This document shows, piece after piece, positions 1 to 6,019 of a stretch of 14,583 nucleotides of DNA; the first letter of the stretch is position 1, and every line of letters begins with the position of its first letter. This DNA is from DATFKA01 sp042095835 (GTDB lineage Bacteria > Bacteroidota > Bacteroidia > Chitinophagales > Saprospiraceae). Position numbers and translations under genes: made by a program. The stretch is taken from contig JBELML010000155.1 of NCBI GenBank assembly GCA_042095835.1, forward strand, positions 1 through 14,583, read 5' to 3'. Below the pieces are notes generated by a model, which ran no database searches, was not told the origin of the DNA, and worked only from the letters and a program-made list of their open reading frames with translations.

Positions 1-254
1 AACAGCAAAATACCTGCGTAAATCTTGTATACTTTATTAATGCCCCATTCCTAAGCATAAAACAAAGAATTGAAGCTGTTTAAAGTTCCCTTGTTGGGCT
101 ATCAAAAACATCTTTTAAGGCTACTCTTCGTTAAAAAGCCTCATCTATGCGGTGCATAGCTTGCGTTTTTTGCCTCGATTAGCCTCAAAATACTGTTTTC
201 TCGCCTGCAACAGAAAACCTTAGACAACTTCATTAATAAACAAACAACATTCAG
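1..254. other. Non-coding leader with small inverted repeats
   Basis: No open frame with coding character is seen upstream of the first lipoprotein gene. The stretch contains a perfect 6-bp inverted repeat CTATGC/GCATAG with a 3-nt spacer (145-159). It also contains a 7-bp inverted repeat GTTTTCT/AGAAAAC (195-201 and 212-218). The pentamer GCCTC recurs three times between about 138 and 186, twice behind a run of A or T. This patterning resembles a dispersed intergenic repeat of the genome, but no second copy lies in this window. No convincing TAnnTTTG −7 box was found, so the promoter of the downstream gene is unassigned. Confidence 0.4.
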
Positions 255-1154
255 ATGAAGTACTTAAGTTATTCTCTTTTATTCTTTTTCGGAATCGCCT
301 TTTTATCTACTTCTTGTAACGAAGAAGACGATCCTTGCGCAGAAATCACTTGGTACCAAGATGCCGATAATGACGGTCTTGGCAACCCCGATGTTAGCCA
401 ACTGGCTTGCACCCAACCAGAGGGATATGTAGCTGACAATACCGATCCTGACGATACTGGTGGTGCTGAAGCTCTAGGTAGCACACCTACCTCTGCATTT
501 GACGACTTTAATGCAAGTGCCGTAACGGTATCGTTTGATGGCAGTGAAATCACGATCGAGTCTAATGCTTTACCAAATCATACTTCACCCTACTGGGCTA
601 CAACGAACAGTCTCTATATCGATCCAGTTATTGCCAACGAAGCACAAATGTCTCCAGGTACGATTAGAGCGGGCAGTTATACGCTTACTGTTCCAGCTGC
701 TCCTCAAAAAGCCTCTAGGACATCTGCTACTGGTCTAGGAGCTATCGGTATTTCCACAACTGGAGCACCTATTTTTAACGATCAAGAAGGTCCCAACATT
801 TCCTTATCTACGAATGTAGCCTCTGGATTTGATTATGCAGGCGGTCACATGGGGCCTACAGGCTACCACTATCACCTAGAAGCAGCAGATGTAAGTGAAA
901 ACACCTTGCTCTCTCATGATGATGAAAAACTAGTAGGCATTCTCCAAGATGGATTCTTGCTCTACGGCAGAAAATGTAGTGCTTCTGGAGAATACCCCGA
1001 TGATTTAGATGAGTCCGGAGGGCATCTTTCATCTACACAGCATAGCGATAGAGAAGAATTCTATCACTACCATATTATCAATGAATTTTACACTGGTTCT
1101 TATATCATGCTGTTTGGTGTTGATTTACAAGGAACACCCAATAGTATTTTCTAA
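255..1154 (+). CDS. YHYH-domain lipoprotein with acidic Ca-binding-like N-terminal motif
   Basis: This 299-residue exported protein starts at an ATG followed by a hydrophobic signal ending in the lipobox LSTSC (Cys21), so it should be lipid-anchored. Residues 31-67 carry the Asp-rich pattern WYQDADNDGLG followed by GYVADNTDPDD. This is the arrangement of MopE-like or thrombospondin-type calcium/metal-binding motifs, although the usual Cys of the DxDCDD ending is Pro here. The rest matches the YHYH domain. It has a GGHMGPTGYHYH segment (YHYH at 204-207), the region LVGILQDGFLLYGRK, and a second YHYH at 270-273. The dense His/Tyr/Asp side chains suggest metal binding, but the family has no established biochemical function. 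It is first of three consecutive lipoprotein genes. Family membership is confident; a copper link is inference from the SCO neighbour. Confidence 0.85.
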   Translation: MKYLSYSLLFFFGIAFLSTSCNEEDDPCAEITWYQDADNDGLGNPDVSQLACTQPEGYVADNTDPDDTGGAEALGSTPTSAFDDFNASAVTVSFDGSEITIESNALPNHTSPYWATTNSLYIDPVIANEAQMSPGTIRAGSYTLTVPAAPQKASRTSATGLGAIGISTTGAPIFNDQEGPNISLSTNVASGFDYAGGHMGPTGYHYHLEAADVSENTLLSHDDEKLVGILQDGFLLYGRKCSASGEYPDDLDESGGHLSSTQHSDREEFYHYHIINEFYTGSYIMLFGVDLQGTPNSIF

Positions 1155-1180
1155 GCGCACAAGCGATTTAATACTTAAAC

Positions 1181-1210
1181 TGGAATAACTAGTGATCACT
1201 GGTTATTCCA
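1181..1210 (+). terminator. 30-bp palindrome between lipoprotein genes (hairpin terminator or processing site)
   Basis: TGGAATAAC at 1181-1189 is the reverse complement of GTTATTCCA at 1202-1210. Between them lies the perfect palindrome AGTGATCACT (1191-1200), and the only imperfect pair is T1190 with G1201, a wobble pair in RNA. The transcript would form a stem of about 13 pairs with a 4-nt loop, 27 nt after the stop of the YHYH gene. There is no clean U-run after it, so it may instead attenuate transcription, stabilise the upstream mRNA, or bind a dimeric regulator. Confidence 0.5.
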
Positions 1211-1230
1211 ATTCTAAATCATCTCAAGAC

Positions 1231-1851
1231 ATGAAGTACCCTTTTGTAATATTCCTATTACTTAGTCTTTTGTTCATAGCTTGTGCAGACCGCTCAGCAG
1301 TTGAGCATATTGTTCCTGCCAGCAATACTTCAATAGAAATACCAGATATAGCTGTCCAGAAATCGAAGCTCGACTACGATAAAAAGACCTCGGTTTGGAC
1401 ATTAGATGGAAGCTTATTTTCAGGTTATGCGGTCGTTTTTTATCAAGACAGCAGTCTTCAAGAGAAGGTTGGGATCTTTGATGGTAAAAAACAAAACCAG
1501 ACGACCCAGTGGTATCCCGATGGGCATTATAAACAAATTGCCCATTACGAAAAAGGCAAGCTTCATGGCTTGAAACAAAAGTGGGGATCTGATGAAAGTC
1601 ACGTCTTAATTACTCAATTAAACTACTACCAAGGCAAAGCACACGGAGAGCAAAAGATTTGGTACCCTTCGGGTGAATTGTTTAAAAAATTAAACCTTCG
1701 GATGGGAAGAGAAGAAGGCCTGCAACAGGCATTTAGAAAAAATGGTGCCTTGTTTGCTAATTATGAAGCGAGAGAAGGTAGAATATTTGGCTTAAAAAAA
1801 GCCGCGCTTTGCTATGGTTTAGAAAACGAAAACATCCAATATGAAAACTAG
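1231..1851 (+). CDS. MORN-like repeat (YwqK-type) lipoprotein
   Basis: Translation from ATG 1231 gives 206 residues beginning MKYPFVIFLLLSLLFIACAD, a lipoprotein signal with lipobox FIAC (Cys18). The frame is also open from GTG 1192. That start lies inside the palindrome and would add 13 residues before the signal peptide, so it is rejected. The mature part has imperfect repeats of the form G.hG.x.YyPdGx…, for example QWYPDGHYKQIAHYEKGKLHGLKQ, then IWYPSGELFKKLNLRMGREEGLQQ, and a further repeat ending near EGRIFGLKKA. Databases commonly label such proteins 'toxin-antitoxin system YwqK family antitoxin'. That name is poorly supported, and no toxin gene is adjacent. A Cys near the C-terminus (KAALCYG, Cys194) is worth noting beside a redox/copper protein. 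The gene overlaps the downstream SCO gene by 11 nt, implying translational coupling. Confidence 0.8.
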   Translation: MKYPFVIFLLLSLLFIACADRSAVEHIVPASNTSIEIPDIAVQKSKLDYDKKTSVWTLDGSLFSGYAVVFYQDSSLQEKVGIFDGKKQNQTTQWYPDGHYKQIAHYEKGKLHGLKQKWGSDESHVLITQLNYYQGKAHGEQKIWYPSGELFKKLNLRMGREEGLQQAFRKNGALFANYEAREGRIFGLKKAALCYGLENENIQYEN

Positions 1852-2509
1852 TATTCTTCTTTTATTGCCGATAGCTCTCTTCTACGCTTGCGTTGAAACA
1901 CCCCTTAATGAAAGTAGAGTAGAAACGCTTCCCTTTTACAAAGAAGCTACTTTTACACCTCATTGGCTTTCGCCAGATGATGAGGCCTTAGATACTTTTC
2001 ATCAAATTTCGCCTTTTACATTGATCAATCAAGAAGGGGAAGAAATTACGGAGAAAAATTTCGAGGATAAAATATATGTCGTTGATTTTTTCTTTACCAC
2101 CTGCCCTGGAATTTGCCCTAAGATGACGAATAACATGATGAAGCTACAAGATGAATTTTTACAAGATGAGGATATTTTGCTCCTATCTCATTCTGTCACT
2201 CCTGATAGAGACTCTGTGCCTGTGCTAAAACAATATGCAGAAGAGGAAGGTATTGTTTCTCATAAATGGCATCTAGCTACCGGCGTCCGGCAAGAAATCT
2301 ATCAACTAGGCAGACAAGAGTATTTCATCGAAGAAAACTTAGGTTTAGATAAAGAAGTAGACGAATTTCTACATACTGAGAACTTTGTACTAGTAGATAA
2401 CAATCGGCATATCCGAGGTATCTACAACGGCTTAAACAAGACCTCCGTCAATCAATTAATCGCAGATATCAGAACCTTAAAACAAGAAAAAACTACTACC
2501 GAAGAGTAA
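1841..2509 (+). CDS. SCO1/SenC family thioredoxin-fold lipoprotein
   Basis: This 222-residue protein has a short hydrophobic signal with lipobox-like LFYAC (Cys17), so it is probably anchored on the outer face of a membrane. The SCO signature is complete: TTCPGICPKM gives the CxxxC pair Cys88/Cys92, and HTENFVLVD supplies the distal His178 that completes the Cu-binding site in SCO proteins. LSHSVTPDRDSVPVLKQYA is the typical central strand and helix. Family members deliver copper to the CuA centre of cytochrome oxidase or act as thiol-disulfide reductants, and length and motif spacing fit well. The ATG at 1841 lies within the last codons of the MORN gene, so the two are likely co-translated. 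No oxidase gene is in the window, so the target of this copy is unknown. Confidence 0.93.
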   Translation: MKTSILLLLPIALFYACVETPLNESRVETLPFYKEATFTPHWLSPDDEALDTFHQISPFTLINQEGEEITEKNFEDKIYVVDFFFTTCPGICPKMTNNMMKLQDEFLQDEDILLLSHSVTPDRDSVPVLKQYAEEEGIVSHKWHLATGVRQEIYQLGRQEYFIEENLGLDKEVDEFLHTENFVLVDNNRHIRGIYNGLNKTSVNQLIADIRTLKQEKTTTEE

Positions 2510-2584
2510 CAACTATTTGAACTTATACAAACGCTCAAAATAAACGTATCTTCTAGCTTATTTCTCAACCAAAATCATACTATT

Positions 2585-2797
2585 ATGGCCATTGTAAAAG
2601 TTATTGAAGTCATCGCTACTTCCGAAATAGGAATTGAAGATGCTGTTCAAAATGCAGTCACAGAAGTAAGCAAGTCGATTCGAAATATAGACTCCGTCTA
2701 TGTGAAGGATATTAAGGCGCACGTCAAAGATGGGAAAATCACCACTTACGGAGTGATTTGTAATGTCTCTTTCCGCGTGAATACGGATGATGATTAA
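2585..2797 (+). CDS. Dodecin-like small protein lacking flavin-site Trp and Gln
   Basis: This 70-residue protein (MAIVKVIEVIATSEIGIEDA…) follows the dodecin pattern: strand, helix with IEDAVQNAVTEVSKSIRNI, then two strands (VYVKDIKAHVKDG and KITTYGVICNVSF). Dodecins assemble into hollow dodecamers that bind flavin or CoA. In flavin-binding dodecins a Trp follows the RNI-type turn and a Gln lies in the YQV motif. Here those positions read DSVY and YGV, so both flavin-contacting residues are absent. This variant type is common in Bacteroidota to my knowledge, and such proteins may store or bind another ligand. The gene stands alone 75 nt after the SCO gene and is followed by a hairpin terminator. 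Confidence 0.87.
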   Translation: MAIVKVIEVIATSEIGIEDAVQNAVTEVSKSIRNIDSVYVKDIKAHVKDGKITTYGVICNVSFRVNTDDD

Positions 2798-2818
2798 TTG
2801 ACCTCCAAATCGAGATAT

Positions 2819-2855
2819 AGGAGTTTTAGCTGAGAGATTCGGCTATACTCCTTTT
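2819..2855 (+). terminator. Rho-independent terminator after dodecin gene
   Basis: AGGAGT (2819-2824) pairs with ACTCCT (2847-2852). Inside it AGC (2828-2830) pairs with GCT (2842-2844) across a small internal loop, and TTT follows the stem. It lies 22 nt past the dodecin stop and is correctly oriented for that gene. Confidence 0.6.
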
Positions 2856-2873
2856 AAAATTTCTTTAAATTTT

Positions 2874-2920
2874 TCAACGCCTATTGTTACTATTATACAA
2901 AGCGATTCTCATAAAAATTA
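2874..2920 (-). pseudogene. Pre-insertion end of the antitoxin-like gene and possible toxin start remnant
   Basis: If the element at 2937-3189 and one target copy are removed, the minus-strand frame of the 83-residue gene reads into 2918-2927 and ends PYSPEN-stop (TAA at 2920-2918). After 5 nt an ATG (2912-2910) opens a 12-codon frame MRIALYNSNNRR ending in TGA. The spacing suits a two-gene toxin-antitoxin operon, and MRIAL faintly resembles the MRIVLDTN start of PIN-domain toxins. The catalytic Asp position is Tyr and nothing downstream resembles a PIN domain. The reading of the old stop is firm; the toxin interpretation is weak. Confidence 0.3.
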
Positions 2921-2927
2921 ATTCTCT

Positions 2928-2936
2928 GGACTGTAA
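2928..2936. repeat. Target site duplication, left copy
   Basis: GGACTGTAA immediately precedes the left terminal inverted repeat. It is identical to 3190-3198 immediately after the right one, as expected for a 9-bp duplication created by transposition. Confidence 0.88.
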
Positions 2937-3189
2937 TAGGGCAAACGCACCAAAAAATTACCCTACAATTTTTTATAATTCCTACTGAAACTCCAATTCA
3001 AAACCGCTCTAGCATCTTCATTTTTGTCATTCGATACAAAAACGAAGCAAAAAAATCTTGCCTAGCCAAACTCGCTCCGCTCAAACAATGCCTAGGCGGC
3101 CTCCCGCACTTCACTTATTATCTTTTTTGCACTTAATTTCGAGAAATAACCATTCCTTTTTAAGTTTTTATTTTAATGCGTTTGCCCTA
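2937..3189. mobile_element. 253-bp non-coding MITE-like element with perfect 13-bp terminal inverted repeats
   Basis: The left end TAGGGCAAACGCA (2937-2949) and right end TGCGTTTGCCCTA (3177-3189) are exact reverse complements, and both ends are bordered by GGACTGTAA. The interior has no open frame of note. It holds a 12-bp hairpin with one mismatch at 3016-3047 (CTTC-A-TTTTTGT against ACAAAAA-C-GAAG). It also holds an inverted pair GCCTAG/CTAGGC (3060-3065, 3092-3097) around a GC-rich segment that contrasts with the AT-rich ends. Without a transposase it must be moved in trans, presumably by an IS with the same ends. A 9-bp duplication is seen in several DDE families, so the parent family is unresolved. 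A second copy starts at 14458 in inverted orientation, which supports its being a repeated mobile unit. Confidence 0.85.
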
Positions 3190-3419
3190 GGACTGTAAGG
3201 CGTTCTTTCATTTCTAAACAGTAGATCATCCATATCTTCATCAGTCCACTGATTGGTTTCCCATAAATCATCGGCCATTTTTGTAACTTTCTCTGCTAGG
3301 TAATTAACGATTAAACGTTTAATCGCCAATAGGTCATGCTCATCTAGATCTCTTGAAAATAATCTCAAGATGTCAAGCTGCATATTATTAAGCGGAGCCT
3401 TTAATGGTGGAGAAGCCAT
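3168..3419 (-). CDS. Antitoxin-like small protein with C-terminus altered by MITE insertion
   Basis: This 83-residue soluble protein has the core NNMQLDILRLFSRDLDEHDL, LLAIKRLIVNYLAEKVTKMA and WTDEDMDDLLFRNERTPYS. The pattern (LQ.elLrLFS…L.eIKrll..yfAeK…RTPY) resembles small conserved proteins often encoded directly upstream of PIN-type toxins and presumed to be antitoxins. This is recognised by eye, with no search behind it. No toxin gene accompanies it. The last codons are not original: the MITE-like element entered at the PYSP codons, so the protein now ends PRANALK with its stop at 3168-3170 inside the element. The inferred ancestral ending was PEN. The gene starts at ATG 3419, 93 nt downstream of the radical SAM gene, and may be transcribed with it. 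A second Met at residue 13 is an alternative start. Confidence 0.65.
   Translation of the reverse strand: MASPPLKAPLNNMQLDILRLFSRDLDEHDLLAIKRLIVNYLAEKVTKMADDLWETNQWTDEDMDDLLFRNERTPYSPRANALK
3190..3198. repeat. Target site duplication, right copy
   Basis: GGACTGTAA directly abuts the right terminal repeat and matches 2928-2936 exactly. It lies inside the coding sequence of the small minus-strand gene. Confidence 0.88.
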
Positions 3420-3512
3420 AAATCGTGTTTGATTTAAAATTAATGGATTATTGAATGATTTCCAAAATTTTATGATTCAGGAAAGGCAACTGAGAAACAT
3501 AATAAGGGTCGA

Positions 3513-5420
3513 TTACCTCCGCTTATGCTTCGACTTTGATGTACGTTTTTTGCGATTCTTGACAAACTCCTGCTTATTGTGGCGCTTCTTATCCGCAATC
3601 AACTTATCAACAAGATCCTCCCTACCCATTGCTTTGAGTTTATCGCGGATTTCGTTGTGATTCTCTCGCTTATGCCAGAAGAAGAAAAGGTGTTGCTTTT
3701 TCTTTTCGTGCTTTGACTTGGCCGTATACACCGGGCGTAGGGTATACGGATGCAAACCCGTGTAATAAATGATGGTCGCCACCGTCATCGGAGTGGGCGT
3801 GAAGTCCTGCACCTGCTCTAGGCGAAAACCCATATCCTTGGTCTCCGCAGCTAAGTTGGCCATGTCTTCCATCTCAGAACCAGGATGACTGGATATGAAA
3901 TAAGGAATCAAAGGCTGATTCAAGCCATGCTTTTTATTAATGCGGTCGTATTTCTTTTTAAACTCATGAAAGTGCTTGAAAGAAGGTTTGCGCATCACCT
4001 TGAGCGTATTGTCTGAGGTGTGCTCAGGAGCTACTTTCAGGCGGCCACACACGTGATTGGTGACCAATTGCTCCATATATTCTTCGGAGCTACCATCATT
4101 ATTTTTATTATAACTATCCACCAGTAAATCGTAGCGGATACCACTTCCCACAAAGGCCTTTTTGACATCTTTATGCTCAGAAGCTTTTTTATAAATCTCC
4201 GTTAATGGCTTATGGCTGGTGTCCAGATTACTACATACGACCGGATGGATGCACGAAGGCGCCACACAGCGATCACAAATCGATTGGTCCTTCCCTTTCA
4301 TGCGGTACATGTTCGCTGAGGGACCACCTAAGTCACTGATATACCCTTTAAAGTCCGGCATCTTTGTGACGGCATCTACTTCTTTAAGAATACTTTCTTC
4401 GGAGCGACTGGCAATAAATTTCCCTTGGTGAGCGGAGATCGTACAGAAGCTACAACCACCAAAACAGCCGCGGTGCATATTGACCGAAAAACGGATCATC
4501 TCGTAAGCAGGGATAGAACCGCGTTTTCTGTATTTTGGATGCGGTAGACGTGTATAAGGCAGATCAAAAGAGGCATCAATCTGATCTTCCTCCATTGGCG
4601 GATAAGGCGGGTTGACGACCAATTGCTTATCACCAATCGCTTGGATAATCCGCTTGGCTCGTACCTTATTGGATTCTTGTTCGATATGCTTGAAATTCGC
4701 CGCGAAAGCTTTTTTATCGCGCAGGCACATTTCGTGAGAGCTCAGCACCAAATCTTCCCAATTTTTATTCTTGGGGAGGTTTTCTCCTTTATCTACTAAA
4801 ACAGCAGTCTGAGGGATGGTACGCATAGAAGACAAGGGCACGCCTTTTTTTGCCAAACGGATGATTTCGCGTAGAGGTGGTTCGCCCATTCCGTAGACGA
4901 GCATATCTGCACCACTCATCTCTAGTATCGAGGGGAATAGTTTATCCTCCCAATAATCGTAGTGCGTTACTCTGCGCAGAGAAGCCTCAATACCACCTAT
5001 CAATACAGGCACATCTGGATAGAGTTGTTTGAGTATTTTGGTATAAACCGTAGACGCATAATCTGGCCGAAAACCTGCATCTCCACCAGGCGTATAGGCG
5101 TCTGTAGAACGACGGCGTTTGGAGGCTGTATAATGGTTGACCATAGAATCCATACAACCAGAAGTCACCCCGAAAAATAAATTTGGCGTACCTAGTTTTC
5201 TGAAATCACGTAGATCATCTTGCCAGTTAGGTTGCGGTACAATGGCTATGCGCAAGCCTTCACTTTCCATGATCCTCCCAATCACCGCCGTACCAAAGGC
5301 TGGGTGATCGACGTAGGCATCGCCTGAGATAAGGATGACATCAAGTTCTCCCCAACCTCTTTGTTCTACCTCCTTCTTGGTGATGGGCAACCAATCTGTA
5401 ATTGGGCGATCTGTGATCAT
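3513..5420 (-). CDS. YgiQ family radical SAM protein
   Basis: This 635-residue enzyme has the typical N-terminus of the YgiQ/UPF0313 family (DRPITDWLPITKKEVEQRGW) and the strong family blocks ISGDAYVDHPAFG and GGIEASLRR. The [4Fe-4S] motif CxxxCxxC is at Cys319, Cys323 and Cys326 (RGCFGGCSFC). A second Cys cluster (Cys382, 385, 390, 396, in ICDRCVAPSCIHPVVC) could hold an auxiliary cluster or structural metal. The C-terminal 30 or so residues are strongly basic (KNRKKRTSKSKHKRR), suggesting nucleic-acid or RNA-rich association. The family's substrate is not established. The ATG at 5420 fits the conserved N-terminus. A sigma70-like promoter lies just upstream, and no partner gene is in the same operon except possibly the small antitoxin-like gene. 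Confidence 0.95.
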   Translation of the reverse strand: MITDRPITDWLPITKKEVEQRGWGELDVILISGDAYVDHPAFGTAVIGRIMESEGLRIAIVPQPNWQDDLRDFRKLGTPNLFFGVTSGCMDSMVNHYTASKRRRSTDAYTPGGDAGFRPDYASTVYTKILKQLYPDVPVLIGGIEASLRRVTHYDYWEDKLFPSILEMSGADMLVYGMGEPPLREIIRLAKKGVPLSSMRTIPQTAVLVDKGENLPKNKNWEDLVLSSHEMCLRDKKAFAANFKHIEQESNKVRAKRIIQAIGDKQLVVNPPYPPMEEDQIDASFDLPYTRLPHPKYRKRGSIPAYEMIRFSVNMHRGCFGGCSFCTISAHQGKFIASRSEESILKEVDAVTKMPDFKGYISDLGGPSANMYRMKGKDQSICDRCVAPSCIHPVVCSNLDTSHKPLTEIYKKASEHKDVKKAFVGSGIRYDLLVDSYNKNNDGSSEEYMEQLVTNHVCGRLKVAPEHTSDNTLKVMRKPSFKHFHEFKKKYDRINKKHGLNQPLIPYFISSHPGSEMEDMANLAAETKDMGFRLEQVQDFTPTPMTVATIIYYTGLHPYTLRPVYTAKSKHEKKKQHLFFFWHKRENHNEIRDKLKAMGREDLVDKLIADKKRHNKQEFVKNRKKRTSKSKHKRR

Positions 5421-5441
5421 GGTATATTTTTTAACGAAGTA

Positions 5442-5472
5442 CGAAATTAGGCTTAATTTAGATAGCTGTCAA
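5442..5472 (-). promoter_or_regulatory. Sigma70-like promoter for the radical SAM gene
   Basis: Read on the minus strand, TTGACA (5472-5467) is followed after exactly 17 nt by TAATTT (5449-5444), about 22 nt before the ATG at 5420. The −10 region TAATTTCG is also one mismatch from the Bacteroidota TAnnTTTG box. Confidence 0.5.
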
Positions 5473-5505
5473 GGAGTTACCCTTATCTAATGTGGTTTTT
5501 ACAAT

Positions 5506-5524
5506 AGAGTGAATTGTTTACTCT
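5506..5524. repeat. Inverted repeat between RidA-like and radical SAM genes
   Basis: AGAGT (5506-5510) and ACTCT (5520-5524) bracket a core that extends the pairing with AA/TT and a G·T pair around a 3-nt loop. The T-run follows on the plus strand, whereas both flanking genes are on the minus strand. A terminator role for the carotenoid operon is therefore only possible. Confidence 0.3.
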
Positions 5525-5560
5525 TTTAAACCATGGAGGCCACAGCGTTACATAGCGCTT

Positions 5561-6010
5561 TTAATCCATCACTACAGCTACCGCGTCAATCTCAATTAGC
5601 CATTCTGGAAGTGCTAGAGCAGTAACCCCTACTAAAGTACTCGCTGGCATTTGCTCATCGCCCATGACCTCTTTCCGAACACTTCGGAAGACATCTAGCA
5701 TCTCGGGTTGGTAATCGACAATGTAGGTGTTCATTTTGACGATATCTTTCATATCGGCTCCTGCGTTCTTGAGGGCCTTTTCGAGATTAGCCAAAACGGA
5801 GCGCATTTGAGATTCCAGATCATCCCCTTCGCCGACTTGACCCGACACATAGATCGTCTTGACATCGCCATGTGTAATCATGACAGATTCCGAGTAGCCA
5901 TTCTTTTGGTTGGTAAAGTTACGCCCCTTGGTGAGGATAACTTCAGCGTCAGAGCAACTACTCAATAGAAGGAGTGAGATGAAGAAGGCGTATAGAATTC
6001 TATTTTCCAT
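5561..6010 (-). CDS. Lipoprotein of the RidA/YjgF fold lacking the conserved active-site Arg
   Basis: This 149-residue protein starts with a lipoprotein signal (ISLLLLSSC, lipobox Cys19). The rest is a full RidA/YjgF/UK114 domain: IYVSGQVGEG, the helix QMRSVLANLEKALKNAGADM, VKMNTYIVDY, and MPASTLVGVTALALPEWLIEIDAVAV. In enamine/imine deaminase RidA the ARS motif supplies the catalytic Arg. Here the aligned position is Ser124 (PAST) and the later Glu of IEIEA is Asp. Imine deaminase activity is therefore doubtful. The export signal is unusual because RidA normally acts on cytosolic PLP-derived imines. The start lies only 9 nt after the lycopene cyclase stop, making it the last gene of the carotenoid operon. 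A role in pigment or membrane physiology is conjecture. Confidence 0.85.
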   Translation of the reverse strand: MENRILYAFFISLLLLSSCSDAEVILTKGRNFTNQKNGYSESVMITHGDVKTIYVSGQVGEGDDLESQMRSVLANLEKALKNAGADMKDIVKMNTYIVDYQPEMLDVFRSVRKEVMGDEQMPASTLVGVTALALPEWLIEIDAVAVVMD

Positions 6011-6019
6011 AAAAAATAT

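Larger units (their letters stand above)
2798..3167. other. Gene-free stretch: terminator, locus remnant and MITE-like element
   Basis: This 370-nt interval has no convincing gene. It contains the dodecin terminator, a short decayed minus-strand stretch (2874-2920), and the left and central part of the MITE-like element that starts at 2937. Confidence 0.7.

Noticed and set aside
269..553. 94-codon minus-strand frame opposite the YHYH gene
   Set aside because: It lies wholly antisense to a well-supported lipoprotein gene and has Ser/Ala-rich, non-family composition. It is treated as a shadow, like the small frames antisense to mfd at 10622-10979 and 11987-12523.
1231..1851. Toxin-antitoxin system based on the YwqK family name
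   Set aside because: The protein is a lipoprotein with MORN-like repeats and no toxin gene is nearby. The family label is not evidence of antitoxin function.
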